Origin: an uncultured Bacteroidales bacterium
Lineage (GTDB): Bacteria > Bacteroidota > Bacteroidia > Bacteroidales > UBA932
Assembly: GCA_946405645.1 (NCBI GenBank)
Contig: CAMJHW010000056.1
Coordinates: forward strand, 1-8,517
Direction of reading: 5' to 3'
DNA length: 8,517 bases
The position numbers and the translations under genes are program-made. This document shows, one piece after another, positions 1 through 5,584 of this stretch; the stretch's first letter is position 1; each line of letters starts with the position of its first letter. A model generated the notes under the pieces. The model was not told the DNA's origin. It did not search any database and was given only the letters and a program-made list of their open reading frames with translations.

Positions 1-18
1 GAATATTTTGTCTAAAAA

Positions 19-50
19 TTTGTATTTGTCCGAAGCTTTCACTTACTTTG
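19..50 (+). promoter_or_regulatory. Bacteroidota-type promoter for the cysK-cysE leader
   Basis: TTTG at 19-22 (the -33 element) is followed after 20 bp by TTACTTTG at 43-50, one mismatch from the Bacteroidota -7 consensus TAnnTTTG. Transcription would start at roughly 54-58, right at or just before the ATG of the leader peptide at 58, so that peptide would be leaderless or nearly so. No second promoter is visible between the terminator hairpin and cysK, so this is the likely promoter for the operon. The exact start site is inferred. Confidence 0.65.
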
Positions 51-57
51 TCATGAA

Positions 58-114
58 ATGAGAACAATCAACGCATACGCTTGTCTCTGTTGCGCCGGTC
101 CGATGGTCTGGTGA
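58..114 (+). CDS. Cysteine-rich leader peptide (attenuator uORF)
   Basis: This 18-codon frame begins with ATG and ends with TGA at 112-114; the product reads MRTINAYACLCCAGPMVW. Cys codons TGT, TGT and TGC occupy 82-84, 88-90 and 91-93, three of four consecutive codons. It lies between a promoter and a terminator hairpin that stands about 30 nt in front of cysK. Its role would be regulatory: the ribosome pauses at the Cys codons when Cys-tRNA(Cys) is scarce and changes the folding of the downstream RNA. The Cys codons end where the first strand of the competing hairpins begins (93), and the stop codon lies inside the second strand (105-123), the geometry expected of trp- or his-type attenuators. 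No Shine-Dalgarno sequence is visible, and the start codon is within a few bases of the predicted transcript start. The peptide itself probably has no function. Cys is rare in most proteins, so this clustering upstream of a cysteine operon is unlikely to be chance, but translation is not proven. Confidence 0.75.
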   Translation: MRTINAYACLCCAGPMVW

Positions 115-187
115 GGAGCTTCGCGTGTGTAGTCGCTGCATAACCCCGAAGAACCCCGCCGGTCCATACCTGCGGGGTTCTTCATTT
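82..187 (+). promoter_or_regulatory. Cysteine-responsive transcription attenuator (segments 1-4)
   Basis: Four RNA segments can pair in mutually exclusive ways. Segment 1 (93-101, CGCCGGTCC) pairs with the start of segment 2 (105-113, GGTCTGGTG) in a hairpin with a 3-nt loop, eight pairs and one T-T mismatch. Segment 2 (105-123) can instead pair with segment 3 (147-165): 105/165, 106/164, 108-113/157-162, 115-116/154-155 and 119-123/147-151. Segment 3 can instead pair with segment 4 as the terminator (148-159 with 172-183). The same 9-mer CGCCGGTCC occurs in segments 1 and 3, so they compete for segment 2. Inferred logic: stalling at the Cys codons (82-93) covers segment 1, the 2:3 antiterminator forms and cysK-cysE are transcribed; with ample cysteine the ribosome reaches the stop at 112-114, masks segment 2, and the 3:4 terminator forms. 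The pairings are read from the sequence; the mechanism follows from classical attenuators. Confidence 0.72.
148..187 (+). terminator. Intrinsic terminator in the cysK leader (attenuator segments 3:4)
   Basis: A perfect 12-bp stem, 148-159 (GAAGAACCCCGC) with 172-183 (GCGGGGTTCTTC), encloses a 12-nt loop. The 3' arm ends T-rich and is followed by ATTTG, so the U-tract is short and broken, which suits conditional rather than absolute termination. It ends about 30 nt before the cysK start codon. A second AACCCCG at 142-148 could register-shift with the same 3' arm. Confidence 0.75.
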
Positions 188-212
188 GTATAAACACTTA
201 ACAAATTGCATT

Positions 213-1148
213 ATGATTTACGATTCATTGACCAGTCTAATCGGCAACACCCCTCTTCTGCGGGTGTCCGGACTTGAAGGACAGTTGGGCTCCATTGTTT
301 TGAAGCTTGAGTATTTCAACCCGGGCGGAAGCGTCAAGGACCGCGTGGCCCTTGCAATGATCGAGGACGCTGAAGAAAAGGGAGTCCTTCGCGAGGGTTC
401 CACAATCATAGAGCCGACAAGCGGCAATACGGGTGTCGGTTTGGCATGGGTAGGTACCTCGAAGGGCTACAGGGTGGTCCTGACGATGCCTGAGACCATG
501 AGCCAGGAAAGACGCAGCCTGCTCAAGGCCCTTGGGGCGGAACTCGTTCTCACCCCTGGCGCGGAAGGTATGAAAGGAGCCATCCGCAAGGCGGAAGAGC
601 TCAGGGACTCCACTCCCGGATCGGTGATTCTCGGCCAGTTCGTCAATCCCGCCAATCCTGCGGTACATGAGAGGACTACGGGAGAAGAGATCTGGCGTGA
701 CACTGAAGGCAACGTGGACATCTTCGTCGCCGGAGTGGGCACGGGCGGAACTGTCAGCGGGACCGGACGTGCACTGAAGCGTCATAATCCTTCAGTCAAG
801 GTCGTGGCAGTCGAACCTGCGACATCCGCAGTCCTGTCCACCGGAGTACCCGGCAAGCATGGCATCCAGGGCATTGGTGCCGGATTCGTACCCGATACTT
901 ATGACGCCAGTGCGGTCGACACCGTCCTGACCGTCACTGACAAGGAGGCTGTAGCGGCTTCCCGCCTGCTCGCATCGAAGGAGGGACTGCTTGTTGGCAT
1001 TAGTTCCGGTGCCTCTTTCGCAGCTGCCCTCAGGCTTGCCAGGCTGCCGGAGAATGCCGGCAAGCAGATAGTCGCGCTGCTGCCCGATACTGGCGAGCGT
1101 TACCTCTCCACCATCCTGTTCGCTTTCGATACCTATCCCACGGAATGA
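213..1148 (+). CDS. cysK: Cysteine synthase (O-acetylserine sulfhydrylase)
   Basis: This PLP enzyme makes L-cysteine and acetate from O-acetyl-L-serine and sulfide, the last step of cysteine synthesis, in the cytosol. The 311-residue product has the usual family length. Visible motifs are the N-terminal IGNTPLL, the PLP-lysine motif PGGSVKDR with K42, the substrate loop TSGNTG (69-74), the phosphate-binding GTGGT (176-180), HGIQGIGAGFVP (216-227), GISSGAS, and PDTGERYLST near the C-terminus. The start at 213 gives MIYDSLTSLIGNTP, matching the family N-terminus; an upstream in-frame TTG at 186 would start just past the terminator arm and is unlikely. The stop overlaps the next gene by 4 nt (ATGA), coupling it to the serine acetyltransferase. 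Upstream lies a putative cysteine attenuator. Other fold-type II members such as cystathionine beta-synthase are less likely given the length and the neighbour. Confidence 0.96.
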   Translation: MIYDSLTSLIGNTPLLRVSGLEGQLGSIVLKLEYFNPGGSVKDRVALAMIEDAEEKGVLREGSTIIEPTSGNTGVGLAWVGTSKGYRVVLTMPETMSQERRSLLKALGAELVLTPGAEGMKGAIRKAEELRDSTPGSVILGQFVNPANPAVHERTTGEEIWRDTEGNVDIFVAGVGTGGTVSGTGRALKRHNPSVKVVAVEPATSAVLSTGVPGKHGIQGIGAGFVPDTYDASAVDTVLTVTDKEAVAASRLLASKEGLLVGISSGASFAAALRLARLPENAGKQIVALLPDTGERYLSTILFAFDTYPTE

Positions 1149-1891
1149 AACATATGTATATTTCCCTCAATCAGACGGTAGAACATCTAAAATCATTGAT
1201 GGCCAGTGTCAAGGACGTTGTCTTTCCGGATTACAGCGAGGTCAGGACAGAGAATGCCCTGGCGAACATCTCGGCCAGGATAGAAGCCGTCAGTCCCTCC
1301 GGTACGGCAGACGCATTCATGGAGCGTCTGCCTGCCATCAAGGATCTCCTGGCCACGGATGTCGAGGCAATAGCTCTCAACGACCCCGCTGCCTCCGATG
1401 CGCAGGAAATCATCTTCTGCTACCCGGCGGTCACGGCAATGCTTTATTACCGTACCGCCCACGAATTGTACAGGCTCGGTGTCCCGGTCATCCCCCGCAT
1501 GCTGACCGAGTACGCGCATTCTTCGACCGGCATCGACATCCATCCCGCCGCTGTCATCGGAGACCATTTCGCCATTGACCATGGTACGGGAGTCGTAATC
1601 GGGGAAACTGCCGTCATCGGCAGTCACGTTACTTTGTACCAGGGAGTTACGCTCGGTGCAAAGAATTTCTCTTATGATGCGGCAGGCCGTCCTGTCAACA
1701 AGCCCAGGCATCCTGTCCTGGAAGACAATGTCACAGTTTATTCCAACGCTTCCATTCTGGGACGCATAACCATCGGTGAAGGGTCTGTCATCGGCGGTAA
1801 CGTCTGGCTTACGCATTCAGTCCCAAAATATTCGCGCATCTTGCAAGGTAAGGCACAGGATTTGAGTTTTACTGACGGTGCAGGGATATGA
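1145..1891 (+). CDS. cysE: Serine O-acetyltransferase
   Basis: It transfers acetyl from acetyl-CoA to L-serine, giving the O-acetylserine used by the CysK encoded just upstream. The 248 residues comprise an N-terminal helical region (about 1-125) and a left-handed parallel beta-helix of hexapeptide repeats (about 128-230). IDIHPAA followed by IDHGTGVVIGETA supplies D131 and H146, with the same 15-residue spacing as the catalytic Asp143/His158 pair of E. coli CysE. Between GVTLGA and PRHP there is an insertion of about ten residues (around 172-187) relative to E. coli CysE. The tail after the helix ends in DGAGI; a C-terminal Ile is what inserts into the CysK active site in the cysteine synthase complex. 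The start at 1145 overlaps the cysK stop as ATGA; an ATG at 1154 is an alternative. It could also be labelled EpsC in some databases. Confidence 0.95.
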   Translation: MKHMYISLNQTVEHLKSLMASVKDVVFPDYSEVRTENALANISARIEAVSPSGTADAFMERLPAIKDLLATDVEAIALNDPAASDAQEIIFCYPAVTAMLYYRTAHELYRLGVPVIPRMLTEYAHSSTGIDIHPAAVIGDHFAIDHGTGVVIGETAVIGSHVTLYQGVTLGAKNFSYDAAGRPVNKPRHPVLEDNVTVYSNASILGRITIGEGSVIGGNVWLTHSVPKYSRILQGKAQDLSFTDGAGI

Positions 1892-1915
1892 TACTGCGGT
1901 TTTTTCGCTTTTTCC

Positions 1916-1946
1916 TTTGAGTTTGGACAGAAAAACGTTTACTTTG
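1916..1946 (+). promoter_or_regulatory. Bacteroidota-type promoter for the barrel-protein/lipoprotein pair
   Basis: TTTG at 1916-1919, a 19-bp spacer and TTACTTTG at 1939-1946 fit the -33/-7 consensus with one mismatch. The -7 box is identical to the one upstream of the cysK leader. It lies in the 94-nt gap after cysE, about 40 nt before the next start codon. No convincing terminator for cysE is visible in this gap, only T-rich sequence, so read-through from cysE is possible. Confidence 0.6.
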
Positions 1947-1997
1947 TACTAAATTGCATTAAAAGGGACTTTTTGTTACACGTAAATGTCTGAGATA

Positions 1998-2813
1998 ATG
2001 AAGAGATTACTCATCCTCGTGGCTGCGCTGGCAGTCCTTTTGCCCGGCCGCGTATCCGCGCAGTCTTCGATGCCTTTCGAGATGTCCGCGGGACTCTCCC
2101 TGGGCGTAATGGACGGCATCGGCGTCGAGCTTGGATTCGGCGTGACGGAGAAACTCAATGTCCGTGCCGGATACAGCATCTTCCCGAACATGCTCATAAA
2201 GGATTATAGCATCAGCCTTCCCAAATGGGGCAGCAACCCCGCGACAGAGACGGCGTTTACCGGACGCGGCTCCGGTTCCGGCAATCTTCTGGTGGATTTC
2301 CATCCTACCGCCGGTTCGTTCCGTGTCACGGCAGGTCTGTTTTTCGGTTCTCAGGATTTCATTAAGGTCTATAATACCATACCCCTTCCAGAGTCATACC
2401 ATGCTGCCGGTGTCAACTATTTCGTAGATGCCGACAAGTCTGATCTCACCAAGTGGTATCGCATCCAGTCCGACGACAAGGGCGTAATGAGCGCCGCTCT
2501 TAAAGCGGGTGCCGTCAAGCCCTTTATCGGCATCGGTTTTGGCTCCGCCGTTCCCAAGGGACGGGTCGGCGCGTCCTTCGACCTTGGACTTGAGTATTCC
2601 GGCGGCCTCAGCCTGACTGCGCCTGCCCGCAATATCTCCGGCGAAGTAGAGACGATAAACCTTACTACTGTTGGACTTAAGCAGACGGTCAAGGACATCC
2701 GTACCAATAAGGATGACACGTCATACGACAAGTATTTGGATTATGTCGATAAGCTGCGGGCCCTTCCTGTGCTTCCGGTCGCCCGCATCAGTGTTTTTGT
2801 GAAGCTGTTTTAG
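1998..2813 (+). CDS. Predicted outer-membrane beta-barrel protein, function unknown
   Basis: The product (271 residues from this start) opens with a Sec signal peptide, MKRLLILVAALAVLLPGRVSA, with probable cleavage before QSS. The rest is rich in alternating and glycine-aromatic stretches (for example VELGFGVTEKLNVRAGYSIF, FRVTAGLFFGSQDF, FIGIGFGSA, SFDLGLEYSGG) typical of transmembrane beta-strands, and the chain ends RISVFVKLF with the C-terminal Phe usual for outer-membrane barrels. This suggests a small barrel in the outer membrane; no enzyme or transport function can be named. An in-frame ATG at 1986 would add MSEI before the signal peptide; 1998 is preferred because it gives a conventional basic n-region. 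The next gene follows after 11 nt, so the two are probably co-transcribed from the promoter at 1916-1946. The exact family is not recognised. Confidence 0.8.
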   Translation: MKRLLILVAALAVLLPGRVSAQSSMPFEMSAGLSLGVMDGIGVELGFGVTEKLNVRAGYSIFPNMLIKDYSISLPKWGSNPATETAFTGRGSGSGNLLVDFHPTAGSFRVTAGLFFGSQDFIKVYNTIPLPESYHAAGVNYFVDADKSDLTKWYRIQSDDKGVMSAALKAGAVKPFIGIGFGSAVPKGRVGASFDLGLEYSGGLSLTAPARNISGEVETINLTTVGLKQTVKDIRTNKDDTSYDKYLDYVDKLRALPVLPVARISVFVKLF

Positions 2814-2824
2814 TTTTTGATGAT

Positions 2825-3667
2825 ATGAAAAGACTTCATTTTGTCTTAGCCGCACTGCTCGTGCTGCCAGTTTTCTTCTCCTGTGATGAGAAGCCTGAGC
2901 CGGATCCTATCCCTACTCCGCCTCCGACCCCCGTCGACCCGGTGACGCCGCCGGAGCCGGAACCCGTCCCTATCGAGTTCCGCCGTACCATCCGTTTCGA
3001 TAACAACATCGTTTCGGCCAACAGCAGCAATGACTATGTTGCTATCTATAAGAAGGAGCTTGCTCAGACCAAGTCAGGTGATCCCCGTGCGATCTCGACA
3101 GGCTCGTACACTTTCGACCAGAAGACCAAGACCTACGATCTTAAGGGTTTCGGCAAACTCGAGATCTTGAGCGATACCAAGATCGCCTTTACTCCGGATG
3201 GAGGCAGCAGGAAAGAGTATAGTGCCAAGATGACCGAGATCGCATCGGACGAAAAGTCCGACGCCTACATCGTCAACCGCAGCTGGACCATAAAGGAAAC
3301 TATCCTCAGGATGGATTCCCGCGGAGTGAATTATACATATCCGGGAGACTTGGATCTCAATAAAGTCGAGAAAGACGCCAGGGATCTGGGCATTGAATTC
3401 AAGTATCATATGGATGACGGAATGGTCGTCAACAAGGTTATCATCACCGATGCTCTCCTTGCGGCCAGTTTCAAGAACGGCCAGTCATATGCTGCCGAGC
3501 ATACGTTTAAGGTTTCTGGTGGAAAGTTCAATCTCTCCGAGTACACTAATGGCCTGGAGGGTACTGCCACGTTGCAGTTCATCGAGGACATGTGCGTCAT
3601 TACCATCGATACGAACCTTGATGAATCCGAGGCCAAGATCATATTGACCCTGGTCGAAGCTAAATAA
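2825..3667 (+). CDS. Surface-type lipoprotein with Pro/Glu-rich linker, function unknown
   Basis: The 280-residue product begins with a lipoprotein signal peptide; the lipobox-like FFSC puts the lipidated residue at Cys20. The mature N-terminus CDEKPEPD is acidic, as is common for Bacteroidota lipoproteins exported to the cell surface. Residues about 21-50 are a Pro-, Glu- and Asp-rich spacer (PIPTPPPTPVDPVTPPEPEP), probably an extended stalk. The remaining 230 residues, from EFRRTIRFDN to the C-terminus, are a soluble mixed, mostly strand-like domain with no motif I recognise. The gene starts 11 nt after the barrel-protein gene and is closed by a strong terminator at 3692-3728, so the two likely form one unit and may work together at the outer membrane. 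That partnership is inferred from position only. Confidence 0.85.
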   Translation: MKRLHFVLAALLVLPVFFSCDEKPEPDPIPTPPPTPVDPVTPPEPEPVPIEFRRTIRFDNNIVSANSSNDYVAIYKKELAQTKSGDPRAISTGSYTFDQKTKTYDLKGFGKLEILSDTKIAFTPDGGSRKEYSAKMTEIASDEKSDAYIVNRSWTIKETILRMDSRGVNYTYPGDLDLNKVEKDARDLGIEFKYHMDDGMVVNKVIITDALLAASFKNGQSYAAEHTFKVSGGKFNLSEYTNGLEGTATLQFIEDMCVITIDTNLDESEAKIILTLVEAK

Positions 3668-3691
3668 CGGGACTGATCCCTGTATTTGTGC

Positions 3692-3728
3692 ATGGTTTTT
3701 GCTTCTGCGGAAGTGAAAACCATTTTTT
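3692..3728 (+). terminator. Strong intrinsic terminator after the lipoprotein gene
   Basis: A 14-bp stem, 3692-3705 (ATGGTTTTTGCTTC) with 3710-3723, contains two G-T wobbles, closes on the tetraloop TGCG and is followed by a T-run (3723-3728). It ends the barrel-protein/lipoprotein unit. The start codon of the next lipoprotein lies only 8 nt beyond the T-run. Confidence 0.85.
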
Positions 3729-3735
3729 ATACGCT

Positions 3736-5517
3736 ATGAGACGATTATTGAAATCCTTGTGCTGCATGGCAGCTTTTGCAGCTTTGCTCGCAGGATTCAG
3801 TTCCTGCGATACATCCACCCGTCAGCATCGCGGTGGCCTGGACCCGGAGTATCCGGAGCAGCCTTCACGTCCCGGGGAAGGCCAGGAAACCTTGCGTGAC
3901 ATCACTTTGAAATATGGCTTTGCGGAATTCTGGGGACAGCATCATGGAGATAAGACTGATGATTTCCTCGTGTTCCTGTACAACGGCCAGTTCGATTCCG
4001 ACGGCAATTTCAACGGGTCTGAACTTCTCGTCCTCGATCTCGTCCTCCCCAAGAAAGGGGATCTCGTCTTGAAGGAGGCTGTTTATGATTGCTCCGAGGA
4101 GTTTGGCAGGACATATATATTCGTACCCGCATATCACGATTATGATCCGGTTAGCAAGGAAGAGTATATCGATGGCTCGACACTTTTCCTCCAGCGCGGT
4201 ACCTCGCAGGGACAGACTTTGGAAATCACCGGAGGCCAGCTTGTCATCAAGCGCCTTATCTCCGGGTATTCCATAGAAGGCACGGTGCAAGTCGGCAGCG
4301 TGGAATATACAATCCATTTCAAGGGAGGTCTCAGGGTCGAGGATATGACCAGGGTCACCCCCTCCGGAGAGGAATTCCCCGGCTCGGACACCTTCGAATT
4401 GAAGGCGAAGGCCCAGTACAACGGTGAAGTGTACGAGGGTAGCGACGATTATACGCTGTTCCTTTACTATGGCGAGTACGATGCGAACGGAGATTTCCGG
4501 ACTAAGGGTACGGAGGTCGTATTCGAGTTCCTCACCAAACTTTCCGACGGCAAGTCCATCGAGGCTCGTACCTATCCTTCGACCTCTGACAATTTCACTG
4601 CCGGCTATGTCCTGGAGGGCGTCGTTGAAAATGATGTCACCTATCCGTCGTATGTCTATCGCCAGTTCGACAATCAGGGCAATTATGCCCTCGACCTTAT
4701 AACCTCCGCAAACGTGACGGTATCAAGGTCAGGACAGGACTATATCATCGACGCTAAGTACGTGACCGACACGGGTTCGCATTCCATCCGGTACGAGGGC
4801 CCGATTCCGATCACTGATGCCAGCGGCCAAGGCGGCGGCTCCGGTGAGGACATCCCGAAGAATGTCGAAATGAAGAATATCACGCACGTCGTGGCGGAGG
4901 ACTGGGGAAAGGTTTGGGACGGCATCGAGTGTACCGATTACCGCGACTGGATCCTGTACTTCTATGACAAGGATGCGGAGACTACCAATGAATATACTTG
5001 CGTGGAGATCCTTACCGAGGAGAAATATGACAAGTCCCTGCCTGAAGCCAAGTTCAGCAAGATCATCGTTCCGGAAAAGAGCAAGACGACTGAATTTGTC
5101 CCCGGGGTAATCATCGGCGGTTATTCTGACTCCGACAACAATGCCTGGGGTACCTGGTACTGCAAGAACAAAACTGCCTGGTATGCTGCATCCAAGGGCA
5201 GCCTGGACATCAAGCAGGACGGCAGCGGTTATTCGTTCGTCTTTGATTTCGTGGACGAGGACGAGGAGTATGGCGGAACGTTCAATGGTGAATATACCGG
5301 CAAGGTAGAGTTCAAGGTCGCTTCGACCCAGTCGGCCGCTGCCAGGCGGGTCGCGGGCAAGGGCGTAAGCCTGAACCGCGGAACGCAGCGCGTGGCGGCG
5401 CCCATGGCCTCCGGCCGCAGCGAGGGCGTCTCCGGACGCCGTGCGACCGGCGCCGGCCGCAAAGCCGCCCAGGCGCTCCCCGCTGCCCGTTCACGCCAGG
5501 CACGTGAAGTGAAATAG
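3736..5517 (+). CDS. Large lipoprotein with three related modules and a basic C-terminal tail
   Basis: The 593-residue product starts MRRLLKSLCCMAAFAALLAG, a lipoprotein signal peptide with FSSC and lipidation at Cys24. It is followed by a short polar linker and three diverged copies of a module of about 150 residues (about 55-203, 219-361 and 376-528). Matching landmarks are DDFLVFLYNGQFDSDGNF (75-92), DDYTLFLYYGEYDANGDF (237-254) and RDWILYFYDKDAETTNEY (403-420), and in each second half a strand pair such as LVIKRLISGYSIEGTV, VTVSRSGQDYIIDAKY and LDIKQDGSGYSFVFDF. Residues 532-593 form an Arg/Ala/Gly-rich tail with 11 Arg, 3 Lys and only 2 acidic residues. The start at 3736 gives a proper signal peptide; a GTG at 3688 would add 16 residues read through the terminator hairpin. 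The function is unknown; a surface-exposed or periplasm-facing outer-membrane lipoprotein is the best guess. A strong terminator directly precedes it and no clear promoter was found. Confidence 0.85.
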   Translation: MRRLLKSLCCMAAFAALLAGFSSCDTSTRQHRGGLDPEYPEQPSRPGEGQETLRDITLKYGFAEFWGQHHGDKTDDFLVFLYNGQFDSDGNFNGSELLVLDLVLPKKGDLVLKEAVYDCSEEFGRTYIFVPAYHDYDPVSKEEYIDGSTLFLQRGTSQGQTLEITGGQLVIKRLISGYSIEGTVQVGSVEYTIHFKGGLRVEDMTRVTPSGEEFPGSDTFELKAKAQYNGEVYEGSDDYTLFLYYGEYDANGDFRTKGTEVVFEFLTKLSDGKSIEARTYPSTSDNFTAGYVLEGVVENDVTYPSYVYRQFDNQGNYALDLITSANVTVSRSGQDYIIDAKYVTDTGSHSIRYEGPIPITDASGQGGGSGEDIPKNVEMKNITHVVAEDWGKVWDGIECTDYRDWILYFYDKDAETTNEYTCVEILTEEKYDKSLPEAKFSKIIVPEKSKTTEFVPGVIIGGYSDSDNNAWGTWYCKNKTAWYAASKGSLDIKQDGSGYSFVFDFVDEDEEYGGTFNGEYTGKVEFKVASTQSAAARRVAGKGVSLNRGTQRVAAPMASGRSEGVSGRRATGAGRKAAQALPAARSRQAREVK

Positions 5518-5536
5518 TTGATAAAAGTATATCTAT

Positions 5537-5576
5537 GTGGTGCAAGGTTCGCATATTCTTGCTAACTTTGCACCAC
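5537..5576. repeat. Inverted repeat across the ssrA promoter
   Basis: GTGGTGCAAGGTT (5537-5549) and AACTTTGCACCAC (5564-5576) are inverted copies matching at 12 of 13 positions, the exception being a G-T wobble at 5546/5567, with 14 nt between them. The right arm contains the ACTTTG of the ssrA -7 box. As RNA it could fold as a hairpin 19 nt after the stop codon of the lipoprotein gene, followed by TTTGTTCT, so it may be a weak terminator, an operator, or both. Confidence 0.7.
5563..5570 (+). promoter_or_regulatory. -7 promoter element of ssrA
   Basis: TAACTTTG matches the Bacteroidota -7 consensus TAnnTTTG exactly. No convincing TTTG lies 19-21 bp upstream. The mature tmRNA begins at 5585, about 14 nt beyond the box, leaving a short 5' leader for processing. 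Confidence 0.65.
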
Positions 5577-5584
5577 TTTGTTCT

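Noticed and set aside
57..183. A stand-alone small RNA such as SRP RNA or 6S RNA
   Set aside because: The apical SRP motif (GGAA-type loop with the AGCAG side) is absent, and the attenuator reading explains the Cys codons, the alternative pairings and the position before cysK better. A stable terminated leader RNA would nevertheless exist.
186..212. TTG start adding nine residues to CysK
   Set aside because: It begins 3 nt past the terminator arm, and the family N-terminus matches the ATG at 213.
237..785. Long reverse-strand frame opposite cysK, with similar ones opposite cysE and the lipoprotein genes
   Set aside because: These are shadows of GC-rich coding sequence; their products have no recognisable motif and the + strand genes are certain.
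1892..1920. Terminator after cysE in the T-rich stretch
   Set aside because: No stem of more than about three base pairs precedes the T-runs.
3688..3735. GTG start for the large lipoprotein
   Set aside because: It would read through the terminator hairpin and place 16 non-signal residues before a normal lipoprotein signal peptide.
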